NCBI RefSeq assembly: GCF_000620785.1
Contig: NZ_JIAI01000009.1
Span: forward strand, 124,001-188,000
Origin: Actinospineispora acaciae DSM 45401
Lineage (GTDB): Bacteria > Actinomycetota > Actinomycetes > Mycobacteriales > Pseudonocardiaceae
Direction: 5' to 3'
Length of the DNA: 64,000 nt
The position numbers and the translations under genes were made by a program. Shown here piece by piece: positions 1-8,272 of the stretch (position 1 is the stretch's first letter; each line of letters begins with the position of its first letter). The notes under the pieces were generated by a model. The model saw only the letters and a list, made by a program, of their open reading frames with translations, made no database searches and was not told the DNA's origin.

Positions 1-333
1 GCGCCCGCGCGGATCTTCATGGGCGACACCGGGTCGCTGGCGCTGGGCGGGCTGATCGCCGGGCTGTCCATCGTGACCCGCACCGAGCTGCTGCTGGTGG
101 TGATCGGCGGGGTGTTCGTGGTGGAGCTGCTGTCGGTGTCGCTGCAGATCGTGGTGTTCAGGGCCACCCGGCGGCGACTGTTCCGAATGGCGCCGTTCCA
201 CCATCATTTCGAGCTAGCCGGCTGGGCCGAGACGACGGTGATCATTCGCTTCTGGCTGCTCGGCGCGATCTGCTGCGCGATCGGGCTGGGCATCTTCTAC
301 AGCGAGTGGCTCTCCGCCGCGGCCGGAGGCTAG
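1..333 (+). CDS. mraY: Phospho-N-acetylmuramoyl-pentapeptide-transferase, C-terminal part (5' end outside window)
   Basis: The reading frame is open from base 1, so this is the last ~110 codons of a gene starting upstream. MraY transfers phospho-MurNAc-pentapeptide from UDP to undecaprenyl phosphate at the inner face of the membrane, making lipid I. The fragment begins with the conserved FMGDTGSLALGG segment, which carries metal- and nucleotide-binding residues, and also has the PFHHHFELAGW segment near base 193. Hydrophobic stretches between and after these match the last membrane helices of the family. It ends four bases before murD, as expected for a dcw operon. Identification is firm; only the N-terminal two thirds is missing. 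Confidence 0.95.
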   Translation, partial: APARIFMGDTGSLALGGLIAGLSIVTRTELLLVVIGGVFVVELLSVSLQIVVFRATRRRLFRMAPFHHHFELAGWAETTVIIRFWLLGAICCAIGLGIFYSEWLSAAAGG

Positions 334-337
334 CGCG

Positions 338-1729
338 GTGGCCGGCAGAAACGTTCCACTGACGGCCCCGCTGACGGCACTGCGCGGCCGGCCGGTGCTG
401 GTGGCCGGGGCCGCGGTGTCCGGGCTGGCGGCTGCGACCGCGCTGTCCGAGCTGGGGGCGCGGGTCACGGTGACCGACGCGGTGGCCGACCGGCTCGCCG
501 CGCTGCCGCCGGGCGTGGACGGCGCGCTCGGGCTGACCGAACCGCCGCCCGGCACCGAGCTGGTGGTGACCAGCCCCGGCTGGCGCCCGGACGCGCCGCT
601 GCTGGCCGCCGCCGCCCGCGCCGGCATCGAGGTGATCGGCGAGCCGGAGCTGGCCTGGCGCTGGCCTGTGGCGGCCGGCCGGCCCCGGTGGCTGGCGGTG
701 ACCGGCACGAACGGCAAGACGACCACGGTGGGCATGCTGGCCGCGATCCTGACCGCCGCCGGCCGCGACGCGGTGGCCTGCGGGAACGTCGGCACCTCGG
801 TGATCGACGTGGTCCGCGCCGGGCACCGCGAGCTGGCCGTGGAGCTGTCCAGCTTCCAGCTGCACTGGTCGCCGTCGCTGCGCCCGGACGCCGGCTGCCT
901 GCTCAACATCGCCGAGGACCACCTGGACTGGCACGGCGACATGGCCACCTACCTCGCGGCCAAGGCCGGGGTGCTGGCCGGCCCGGTCGCGGTCGCGGGG
1001 GTGGACGACCCCCTGGTCGCGGACGCGCTCGCCGCCGCGCCCGCCGCCCACCGGATCGGGATCACCCTGAACGCCCCGGCCGACGGGCAGCTCGGCGTGC
1101 GCGACGGCGCGCTGGTGGACCGGGCGTTCAGTCCCTCGGTCGAGCTGGTCGGCCTGGACGAGGTCCACCCGTCCGGCCCGTCGGGATGGTTCGACGCGCT
1201 GGGCGCCGCCGCGCTCGCCAGGGCGGCCGGCGTGACGCCCGAGCAGGTCCGCGACGGGCTCGCCGGCTACCGGCCCGGCCCGCACCGGGGCTCGGTGGTC
1301 GGCGAGCTCGGCGGGGTGCGGTTCGTGGACGACTCCAAGGCCACCAACCCGCACGCCGCCTCCGCCGCGCTGGCCAGCTATTCGAGGGTCGTGTGGCTCG
1401 CCGGGGGACTGCTCAAGGGCGCTTCGGTGACGGAGCTGATCCGCGACCACGCGCACAGGTTCGCCGGTGTCGTCCTAATGGGTACCGATCGAGGGATCAT
1501 TCGTGACGCGCTGTTGCGACACGCACCGGATGTCCCCGTCGCGGAGGCGTCACCGGGAGATCATGGACCCATGACCGACGCGGTACGGCTGGCCGCCGCG
1601 ATGGCCGAGCCAGGGGATGTGGTGCTGCTCGCTCCGGCGGCGGCGTCCCTTGACCAGTTCGCCAGCTACGGCGCGCGAGGGAAGGCGTTCTCCGACGCGG
1701 TGGCCGCGCTTCCGGCGGCCACCCGGTGA
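338..1729 (+). CDS. murD: UDP-N-acetylmuramoylalanine-D-glutamate ligase
   Basis: MurD adds D-glutamate to UDP-MurNAc-L-Ala using ATP, in the cytoplasm. The 463-residue product has the usual three-domain Mur ligase length. An N-terminal Rossmann-like UDP-binding region (VLVAGAAVSGLAAATAL) is followed by the ATP P-loop TGTNGKTTT at residues 122-130. Further on are the central-domain segment NIAEDHLDWHG and the C-terminal DDSKATNPHA segment. The start is a GTG four bases after mraY. The stop overlaps the ftsW start (GTGA), implying translational coupling. Nothing is unusual for an actinobacterial MurD. Confidence 0.97.
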   Translation: MAGRNVPLTAPLTALRGRPVLVAGAAVSGLAAATALSELGARVTVTDAVADRLAALPPGVDGALGLTEPPPGTELVVTSPGWRPDAPLLAAAARAGIEVIGEPELAWRWPVAAGRPRWLAVTGTNGKTTTVGMLAAILTAAGRDAVACGNVGTSVIDVVRAGHRELAVELSSFQLHWSPSLRPDAGCLLNIAEDHLDWHGDMATYLAAKAGVLAGPVAVAGVDDPLVADALAAAPAAHRIGITLNAPADGQLGVRDGALVDRAFSPSVELVGLDEVHPSGPSGWFDALGAAALARAAGVTPEQVRDGLAGYRPGPHRGSVVGELGGVRFVDDSKATNPHAASAALASYSRVVWLAGGLLKGASVTELIRDHAHRFAGVVLMGTDRGIIRDALLRHAPDVPVAEASPGDHGPMTDAVRLAAAMAEPGDVVLLAPAAASLDQFASYGARGKAFSDAVAALPAATR

Positions 1730-3126
1730 CCGGGACGACCACCGGCCGTCCGGGAAGGGCGGCCCGGCCCGCCGCGCCCCGTCCCGCCCCCGGGGGGTTT
1801 CAGCGGAAGGTCCGCCGCGCCCGCGCCGCGCTGACCGCCTGGCTGGCCCGCCCGCTGACCTCGCTGCACATCGTGCTCGGCATCTTCGGGCTGCTCACCC
1901 TGCTCGGGCTGGTCATGGTGCTGTCCGCGTCCAGCGTGCAGTCCTTCGAGGCGGGTGGTTCCTCGTACGCGGTGTTCGTCCACCAGCTGGCGTTCTGTGG
2001 GGTCGGCCTGGTGGTGTTCTGGATCGGCATGCGCATCCGACCCCGGACGCTGCGGGCGCTGGCGCCGACGGTCCTGGTCGTCTCCGTGGTGCTGCTCGCG
2101 CTGGTGTTGGTCCCCGGGATCGGGCACGTTCGTGGCGGCGCGCGGAGTTGGTTCGTGCTCCCGCTGATCTCGATACAGCCCTCCGAGCTGGCCAAGATCG
2201 CGATGGCGCTGTGGGGGGCGCACGTGCTGGCCGCGCGGCAGCGGACCCTGGGCAACTGGCGGCAGGCGCTGTCCCCGGTGCTTCCGGTCGGGCTGGTGCT
2301 GCTCACGCTGATCGTGGTGGAGCCGGACCTCGGCACGGCGGTGTCGCTGGGCATCGTGGTGTTCGCGCTGCTCTTCTTCGCCGGCGCGCCGCTTCGGCTG
2401 CTCGCCGCGCTGCTGATGGGCGGGCTCGGCGGCACGGTGGCGCTGGCGCTGTCCGCCGGCTACCGGCAGAGCCGTCTCACCGCGTTCCTCTCGCCGGGCT
2501 CCAGCGACCCGCTCGGCGCCGTGTTCCAGGCCAGGCAGGCGCTGTTCTCGCTGGCCGACGGGGGCCTGTTCGGGGTGGGACTCGGCCAGGGGCGGGCCAA
2601 ATGGAGCTACCTCCCGAACGCACACAACGACTTCATCTACGCGATCATCGGCGAGGAGCTGGGCATGGTCGGCGCGATCGCCGTGCTCGTCCTGTTCGGC
2701 ATGCTGGCCTACGTCGGGATGCGCATCGCGGCGCGCAACACCGACCCGTGGCTGAAGGTGGTCGTCGCCACCCTGACCACCTGGATGGTGGCCCAGGCGG
2801 TCATCAACATCGGCTACGTGGTGGGATTGATGCCGGTGACCGGCATTCCGCTGCCGCTCGTGTCCTCGGGAGGTTCCGCCCTTGTGACCGCGTTGTTCGT
2901 CGGTGGGCTGCTGGCCAACGCCGCCCGGCACGAGCCGGAGGCCATCGCCGCGCTGCGCACCCACGGCCAGGGCAAGGTGGCCAAGCTGCTCGGGCTCAAG
3001 CTGCCCGAGCCGTACCGCGCGCCGGCCGCCCGCCCACGGGTGGGCCCGCCGCCGGCCCAGCGCACCGCCGCCCAGCCTCGATACGGAGGCGGCGGCCCGG
3101 TACCGGGGCAGCGGGGGCGGCGATGA
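1726..3126 (+). CDS. ftsW: Septal peptidoglycan glycosyltransferase FtsW (SEDS family)
   Basis: FtsW polymerises lipid II at the division septum together with a class B penicillin-binding protein. The 466-residue protein has a basic, Pro/Ala-rich cytoplasmic N-terminus of ~40 residues, then about ten membrane helices. SEDS signatures are visible in order: PSELAKIA, EPDLGTA in the large loop, GVGLGQG, NDFIYAIIGEELG, and PLPLVSSGGSA before the last helix. A basic, Pro-rich cytoplasmic tail of ~70 residues follows, as in mycobacterial FtsW. The GTG start overlaps the murD stop, and the stop overlaps the murG ATG. FtsW rather than RodA is supported by the dcw position. Confidence 0.96.
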   Translation: MTGTTTGRPGRAARPAAPRPAPGGFQRKVRRARAALTAWLARPLTSLHIVLGIFGLLTLLGLVMVLSASSVQSFEAGGSSYAVFVHQLAFCGVGLVVFWIGMRIRPRTLRALAPTVLVVSVVLLALVLVPGIGHVRGGARSWFVLPLISIQPSELAKIAMALWGAHVLAARQRTLGNWRQALSPVLPVGLVLLTLIVVEPDLGTAVSLGIVVFALLFFAGAPLRLLAALLMGGLGGTVALALSAGYRQSRLTAFLSPGSSDPLGAVFQARQALFSLADGGLFGVGLGQGRAKWSYLPNAHNDFIYAIIGEELGMVGAIAVLVLFGMLAYVGMRIAARNTDPWLKVVVATLTTWMVAQAVINIGYVVGLMPVTGIPLPLVSSGGSALVTALFVGGLLANAARHEPEAIAALRTHGQGKVAKLLGLKLPEPYRAPAARPRVGPPPAQRTAAQPRYGGGGPVPGQRGRR

Positions 3127-4217
3127 CGGACCGACCGCTGTCAGTGGTGCTCGCCGGCGGTGGCTCGGCCGGGCACATCGAGCCCGCGCTGGCCTTCGCC
3201 GACGCGGTGCGCCGGCTGCGCCCGGACTCCCGGCTGACCGCGCTGGGCACCGAGCGCGGGCTGGACCGCACCCTGATCCCGGCCCGGGGCTACCCGCTGG
3301 AGCTGATCCCGCCGGTGCCGCTGCCCCGCAAGCCCACCGTCGACCTGCTGCGGCTGCCGGCCAAGGTGGCGGACTCGGTGCGGAGGACCCGGGAGGTGCT
3401 CCGCCGGGTGGAGGCGGACGTGGTGGTCGGCTTCGGCGGGTACGTGGCGCTGCCGGCGTACCTGGCGGCGCGCGGCCGGGTGCCGATCGTGGTGCACGAG
3501 GCGAACGCCCGCGCCGGCCTGGCCAACAAGGTGGGCGCCCGGTTCGCCGCCGCCGTGGCCGCCGCCGTCCCCGGGTCCGGCCTGCCCGGCGCGCGGCCGA
3601 TCGGCATCCCGCTGCGGGAACAGATCACCGGGCTGGACCGGGCGGCGCTGCGGGCGGACGCGCGCGAGCACTACGGACTGCCGGCGGACGGGCCGGTGTT
3701 GCTGGTCTTCGGCGGTTCGCAGGGCGCGCGCACGCTCAACAACGCGGTAGGGGAGGCGCTCGGCGGGCTGGCCGAGGCGGGCATCGCCGTGCTGCACGGG
3801 TACGGCGCGCGCCAGCGGCCGGCCACCGAGGTCACGGTGCCCGGCGGCGGGCGGTACGTGGGCCTGCCGTACCTGGAGCGGATGGACCTGGCCTACGCGG
3901 CGGCCGACGCGGTGCTCTGCCGCTCCGGCGCGATGACCGTCGCCGAGGTCTCCGCCGTGGGCCTGCCCGCCGTCTACGTCCCGCTGCCGATCGGCAACGG
4001 CGAGCAGTCGCTGAACGCCGCGCCGGTGGTCGACGCCGGCGGCGGCACCCTGGTGCCGGACGGCGAGCTGACCGGCCAGCGGGTGCTCGACGAGCTCGCC
4101 GGGCTGCTCACCGACAAGGACCGGCTGGCCGCGATGGGTGCCGCCGCGCGCGGCTCCGGGCACGCCGGGGCGGACGAGGACCTGGCTCGGCTGGTGTTCG
4201 AGGTGGTTCAGCGGTGA
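3123..4217 (+). CDS. murG: UDP-GlcNAc:lipid I N-acetylglucosaminyltransferase
   Basis: MurG adds GlcNAc to lipid I to make lipid II on the cytoplasmic side of the membrane. The 364-residue protein is a GT-B enzyme. Its N-terminal glycine-rich loop is LAGGGSAGHIEPALA, with Ser where the common form is GGTAGH. Acceptor-side HEANARAGLANK comes next, then the second glycine loop FGGSQGARTLNNA and the nucleotide-binding segment CRSGAMTVAEVSAVGLPAVYVPLP. The ATG was chosen because it overlaps the ftsW stop (ATGA), although the frame is open far upstream. The stop overlaps the murC GTG. Length and motif order are normal. Confidence 0.97.
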   Translation: MTDRPLSVVLAGGGSAGHIEPALAFADAVRRLRPDSRLTALGTERGLDRTLIPARGYPLELIPPVPLPRKPTVDLLRLPAKVADSVRRTREVLRRVEADVVVGFGGYVALPAYLAARGRVPIVVHEANARAGLANKVGARFAAAVAAAVPGSGLPGARPIGIPLREQITGLDRAALRADAREHYGLPADGPVLLVFGGSQGARTLNNAVGEALGGLAEAGIAVLHGYGARQRPATEVTVPGGGRYVGLPYLERMDLAYAAADAVLCRSGAMTVAEVSAVGLPAVYVPLPIGNGEQSLNAAPVVDAGGGTLVPDGELTGQRVLDELAGLLTDKDRLAAMGAAARGSGHAGADEDLARLVFEVVQR

Positions 4218-5668
4218 GGGGCACGGACTTGGAGCGGGTGCACCTGATCGGTATCGGGGGCGCCGGCATGAGCGGCGTCGCGCGGATCCTGCTGGCCAGG
4301 GGCGCGGCGGTGTCCGGGTCGGACGCCAAGGACTCGCGCACGGTGCTCGCGCTGCGGGCCCAGGGCGCGCGCATCGCGGTCGGCGGGCACGACGGGGCGC
4401 ACCTGGAGCAGCTGGACGGCCCGCCCACGGTGGTGGTGTCCAGCGCGATCCGGAAGGACAACCCCGAGCTGGTCGCCGCCCACGAGCGGGGCCTGACGGT
4501 GCTGCACCGCTCCGACGCGCTGGCCGCGCTGATGTCCGGGCGCCGGGTGGCCTGCGTGACCGGCACCGCCGGCAAGACGTCCACCACCTCGATGCTCACC
4601 GTGGCGCTGCAGCACTGCGGGCTGGACCCGTCCTTCGCGATCGGCGGCGACCTGACCGCGGCCGGCTCGGGGGCGCACCACGGCACGGGCGACATCTTCG
4701 TCGCGGAGGCCGACGAGAGCGACGGCTCGTTCCTGCGGTTCAGCCCCGAGGTCGCGGTCGTCACCAACGTGGAGGTCGACCACCTCGACCACTTCGGCAG
4801 CCCGGCGGAGTACGCCGGCGCGTTCACGAAGTTCCTGGCCCGCATCGTCCCCGGCGGCGCGTTGGTGACCTGCGTCGACGACCCGGGCGGCGAGCGGCTG
4901 GCCGCCGAGGCCGAGGCCGCCGGCATCCGGGTGCGCCGCTACGGCCGGACGGCGCCCGGGTCGTCCGGCGACGCGCTGCTGCTCGACCACGAGCCGGTCG
5001 GCACGGGCGGGCGGGTCCGGCTGCGGCTGGGTTCCGGGGACGAGCACGTGCTGGAGCTTCCGGTGCCCGGCGAGCACATGGCGCTCAACGCGCTGGCGGC
5101 GCTGCTGGCCGGGATCGAGCTGGGCGCGCCGGTCGCGGAGTTGCTGGACGGGCTGGCCGGGTTCTCCGGGGTGCGGCGGCGGTTCGAGTTCAAGGGCCGG
5201 GCCGGCGGGGTGGTGGTCTACGACGACTACGCGCACCACCCGACCAAGGTCGCCGCCGCGCTGACCGCCGCCCGCCAGGTCGCGGAGGGCCGGCTGATCG
5301 TCGCGTTCCAGCCGCACCTGTACTCGCGCACCCGGGCGTTCCACCGCGAGTTCGGCGCCGCCCTCGCGCTGGCCGACGAGGTGGTGGTGCTGGACGTGTT
5401 CGGCGCCCGCGAGGACCCCGAGCCGGGGGTGAGCGGGGCGCTGGTCGCCGAGTCCGTGCCACTGCCCGCCGAGCGGGTGCACTACGTGCCACGCTGGTCG
5501 GACGTGCCCGAGGTGCTGGCCAAGCTGGCCGAACCCGGCGACATGGTGATCACCATGGGGGCCGGGGACGTGACGGTGCTCGGCCCCGAGGTGCTCACCG
5601 AGCTTGGCCGGGGAGAGGAGCCCGGGCCGGCCGAAGACCCCGCCGCACCCGAAACGCCAGCGCCATGA
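4214..5668 (+). CDS. murC: UDP-N-acetylmuramate-L-alanine ligase
   Basis: MurC adds L-alanine to UDP-MurNAc, the first amino-acid step of the peptidoglycan stem peptide. The 484-residue product starts MRGTDLERVHLIGIGGAGMSG, the N-terminal UDP-binding Rossmann loop. The ATP loop reads VTGTAGKTSTTSML, with Ala where many MurC have His. The DESDGSF and NVEVDHLDHFG segments of the ligase centre follow, then VVYDDYAHHPTKV and FQPHLYSRTRAF in the C-terminal domain. The open frame extends far upstream across murG; the GTG overlapping the murG stop (GTGA) is the credible start. The stop overlaps the ftsQ ATG. Confidence 0.96.
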   Translation: MRGTDLERVHLIGIGGAGMSGVARILLARGAAVSGSDAKDSRTVLALRAQGARIAVGGHDGAHLEQLDGPPTVVVSSAIRKDNPELVAAHERGLTVLHRSDALAALMSGRRVACVTGTAGKTSTTSMLTVALQHCGLDPSFAIGGDLTAAGSGAHHGTGDIFVAEADESDGSFLRFSPEVAVVTNVEVDHLDHFGSPAEYAGAFTKFLARIVPGGALVTCVDDPGGERLAAEAEAAGIRVRRYGRTAPGSSGDALLLDHEPVGTGGRVRLRLGSGDEHVLELPVPGEHMALNALAALLAGIELGAPVAELLDGLAGFSGVRRRFEFKGRAGGVVVYDDYAHHPTKVAAALTAARQVAEGRLIVAFQPHLYSRTRAFHREFGAALALADEVVVLDVFGAREDPEPGVSGALVAESVPLPAERVHYVPRWSDVPEVLAKLAEPGDMVITMGAGDVTVLGPEVLTELGRGEEPGPAEDPAAPETPAP

Positions 5669-6642
5669 GCCGCGCCGGCCGCCCCGCCCGCCGATCCACC
5701 CGGGCAGGTCGACCCACCCGCACCGACCGCTCCGGCGCCACCGGCACGGACCGAACCGGAACCGACCGAACCGGACCCGATCACGCCGACATCATCCGAG
5801 CCGCCCGCACCGGAACCAACCCTTACCGCGCCACCCATCCCTCCCTCCCAACCGATCGTTCGTTCACCAATGTGCCAAAAGCCCCGACTCACCCTGCTAA
5901 AAACCCCGACTCGCGGGATTCACACGCGCGTGGGCGCGGGCGTGAGCGGGTGCGCGGGCGGTATCTGAGGCGGCGGTTGGCGGCGCTCGGGGGAGCGGTG
6001 GTCGTGCTCGTGCTCGGGGTGGTGCTGGGCGGGCGGGCGCTGTTGATGCACTCGGACAGGTTTCAGGTCACGGACATCGAGGTGTTCGGGCCGGCTGGGA
6101 TCGACCCGGCGCTGGTGCGCGAGGTGTCCGGCATCAAGCCCGGCGTCCCGCTGCTCGCCGTCGACCTGGCCGACGTCCAACGGCGGGTGGCGTCCATCCC
6201 CGAGGTCGCCTCCGCGCTGGCCACCCGGAGCTGGCCAGGCACCGTCCGGCTGACGGTGGCCGAACGCACCCCGGTGGCCCTGGCCGAGTCCCCGACCGGA
6301 CCGCGCTGGGTGGACGGCACCGGGATGGCCTACCAGGCGGCACCGGCCGGAGCGGCGCCGCTGCCCAGGCTGGACGCGACCACGGTGGCCCCCGGCGACC
6401 CCGCGACCACCGCCGGCCTGGCCGTCCTCGCCGCCCTGACCCCCCAGTTACGGGAGAAACTGCAGGTCGTCGAGGCATCAGGCCCGGCGGCGGTCACCCT
6501 GCGGCTGGCCGACGGCAAGCAGGTGCGGTGGGGCTCGCCGGCCCGCTCGGACCGCAAGGCGGCCGTGCTGGGCGTGCTTCTGACCCAGCGGGGCTCGGTC
6601 TACGATGTCTCCGCGCCGGATCTCCCCACGATTCGGCGCTGA
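5665..6642 (+). CDS. ftsQ: Cell division protein FtsQ (DivIB), with long low-complexity N-terminus
   Basis: FtsQ is a bitopic division protein that links the FtsB/FtsL complex to the divisome. From the ATG overlapping the murC stop the product is 325 residues. About 100 cytoplasmic residues are rich in Thr, Arg, Asp and Pro and contain imperfect TDRTGTDRTG repeats. One membrane helix follows (~103-125), then a POTRA domain (FQVTDIEVFG to ~205) and the FtsQ beta domain. The low-complexity N-terminus is odd: bases 5882-5917 are an inverted copy of a repeat that also forms the end of ileS. The helix, POTRA and gene order make the identity secure; a later start is possible but lacks the overlap. 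Confidence 0.9.
   Translation: MSRAGRPARRSTRAGRPTRTDRSGATGTDRTGTDRTGPDHADIIRAARTGTNPYRATHPSLPTDRSFTNVPKAPTHPAKNPDSRDSHARGRGRERVRGRYLRRRLAALGGAVVVLVLGVVLGGRALLMHSDRFQVTDIEVFGPAGIDPALVREVSGIKPGVPLLAVDLADVQRRVASIPEVASALATRSWPGTVRLTVAERTPVALAESPTGPRWVDGTGMAYQAAPAGAAPLPRLDATTVAPGDPATTAGLAVLAALTPQLREKLQVVEASGPAAVTLRLADGKQVRWGSPARSDRKAAVLGVLLTQRGSVYDVSAPDLPTIRR
5882..5917 (-). repeat. Dispersed GTGAGTCG-type repeat, copy inside ftsQ
   Basis: Read on the minus strand this stretch begins with 14 bases, CCCGCGAGTCGGGG, and after a 7-base variable core continues CAGGGTGAGTCG. Both blocks recur in the same order and spacing at 16466-16498, at the 3' end of ileS. Here the copy is in antisense orientation and in frame, giving part of the FtsQ cytoplasmic tail (around residues 73-85). 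Two copies sharing 26 identical bases over 33 positions suggest a mobile or recombining short element. What it does is unknown. Confidence 0.6.
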
Positions 6643-6744
6643 ACACGGGCGCGGGCAGGGCGGACCGCCGTGCGGCGCGCCTGCTGGACCATGGCCTTTG
6701 CCGGACCTACGGTTCTCGTGCGAGGCCGACGGCTGACATAACTC

Positions 6745-6765
6745 TCAGCCTCTGGTCGAGGTTGA
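6745..6765 (+). promoter_or_regulatory. Inverted repeat upstream of ftsZ
   Basis: TCAGCCTC, a 5-base spacer, then GAGGTTGA form 8-base arms with one mismatch, ending 34 bases before the ftsZ ATG. The 157-base ftsQ-ftsZ gap is the only sizeable gap in the upstream cell-wall genes, and ftsZ in actinobacteria usually has its own promoters, so this is a candidate operator or part of the ftsZ leader. A protein binding it cannot be named from sequence. Confidence 0.4.
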
Positions 6766-6799
6766 TAGTAATGCAAGGCCAGTAAGGAAGGTGCCGCGC

Positions 6800-8125
6800 A
6801 TGACGCCCCCGCACAACTATCTTGCGGTGATAAAGGTCGTCGGTATCGGTGGCGGCGGCGTGAACGCGGTCAACCGGATGATCGAGGTCGGTCTGAAGGG
6901 CGTCGAGTTCATCGCGGTGAACACCGACGCGCAGGCACTGCTGATGTCGGACGCGGACGTCAAGCTGGACATCGGCCGCGAGCTGACCAGGGGACTCGGC
7001 GCCGGGGCGAACCCCGAGGTGGGGCGCAAGGCGGCCGAGGACCACCGGGAAGAGATCGAAGAGGTGCTCAAGGGCGCCGACATGGTCTTCGTGACCGCCG
7101 GCGAGGGCGGCGGCACCGGCACCGGCGGCGCGCCCGTGGTGGCGTCCATCGCCCGCAAGCTGGGCGCGCTGACCATCGGCGTGGTGACCCGGCCGTTCAC
7201 CTTCGAGGGCAAGCGCCGCTCCGGCCAGGCCGAGGACGGCATCACCTCGCTGCGCAACGAGTGCGACACCCTGATCGTGATCCCGAACGACCGGCTGCTG
7301 CAGCTCGGCGACGTGGGCGTGTCCCTGATGGACGCCTTCCGCTCCGCCGACGAGGTGCTGCTCTCCGGTGTCCAGGGCATCACCGACCTGATCACCACCC
7401 CCGGCCTGATCAACCTGGACTTCGCCGACGTCAAGAGCGTGATGTCCGGCGCCGGCAGCGCGCTGATGGGCATCGGCTCGGCGCGCGGCGAGGGCAGGGC
7501 GGTGCAGGCCGCCGGCAAGGCCATCAACTCGCCGCTGCTGGAGGCCTCCATGGATGGCGCGCACGGCGTGCTGCTGTCCGTGGCGGGCGGGTCCGACCTC
7601 GGGCTGTTCGAGATCAACGAGGCGGCGTCGCTGGTGCAGGAGGCCGCGCACCCGGACGCGAACATCATCTTCGGCACGGTGATCGACGACTCGCTCGGCG
7701 ACGAGGTGCGCGTCACTGTTATAGCAGCCGGGTTCGACTCCGGCACCCCCACGCACAAGAAGCTCGACCCCGCCGCCTACCGCCCGCGAACCGAGACCGG
7801 CTCGGCACCACCGGGCTCCGGCCACCACGCCGGCACACACAACGGAGCCCCCCGCCGACCCGCCGACCCGCCGAGCACCGGCGGCTACGGCGCAGGCGGA
7901 AGCGGCAACGGACCGACCGCGAACGCCTCCGGCCACCAGCCCACCTCGATGAGCCGCTCGCGCCCGACCATCCCGGCGCAGTCCCCGTCGCCCAGGGCCA
8001 CCACTCCCACGTCCCCGAGGTCCGCACCCCCCGCACCCCCGTCGCCCCCACCCCCCAGCACCGCCCGCACCGTCACCGACTTCGACGACGACGAGGTCGA
8101 CGTTCCGCCGTTCATGCGCCGCTGA
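6800..8125 (+). CDS. ftsZ: Cell division GTPase FtsZ
   Basis: FtsZ is the tubulin homologue that polymerises into the division ring. The ATG at 6800 is chosen over an in-frame GTG at 6791 because AAGGAAGG (6783-6790) is well spaced only for the ATG, and MTPPHNYLAVIKVVGIGGGG matches the normal N-terminus. The tubulin signature GEGGGTGTGG lies at residues 101-110; NTDAQAL and the synergy-loop region NLDFADVKSVMS are intact. After the core (~residue 315) comes a ~110-residue Pro/Ser/Thr/Gly-rich linker. It ends in the conserved peptide DDEVDVPPFMRR, which docks SepF and other partners. The product is 441 residues. Confidence 0.98.
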   Translation: MTPPHNYLAVIKVVGIGGGGVNAVNRMIEVGLKGVEFIAVNTDAQALLMSDADVKLDIGRELTRGLGAGANPEVGRKAAEDHREEIEEVLKGADMVFVTAGEGGGTGTGGAPVVASIARKLGALTIGVVTRPFTFEGKRRSGQAEDGITSLRNECDTLIVIPNDRLLQLGDVGVSLMDAFRSADEVLLSGVQGITDLITTPGLINLDFADVKSVMSGAGSALMGIGSARGEGRAVQAAGKAINSPLLEASMDGAHGVLLSVAGGSDLGLFEINEAASLVQEAAHPDANIIFGTVIDDSLGDEVRVTVIAAGFDSGTPTHKKLDPAAYRPRTETGSAPPGSGHHAGTHNGAPRRPADPPSTGGYGAGGSGNGPTANASGHQPTSMSRSRPTIPAQSPSPRATTPTSPRSAPPAPPSPPPPSTARTVTDFDDDEVDVPPFMRR

Positions 8126-8272
8126 CGCCGGCGTCCGCGCCCCACCGTGGATTCCGCGCACCCACTCCGTACCCCGCACACGCGCTGAAGCAGGTGTACG
8201 GGACACGGATCGGTTGTGCGGCCAGAGCTGTTGTGCGGGCAGAGCTGGGGCGTGGCGATTAGAGTGGACGTG

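Noticed and set aside
4138..6642. Very long open frames spanning murC/ftsQ and similar multi-kb frames opposite ftsZ, ileS and dnaE
   Set aside because: High GC removes stops from shadow frames; the Arg/Gly/Pro-rich or His/Gln-rich products have no domain character.
6791..6799. GTG start nine bases upstream of the ftsZ ATG
   Set aside because: The ribosome site directly abuts it (zero spacing) and the ATG at 6800 matches the family N-terminus.
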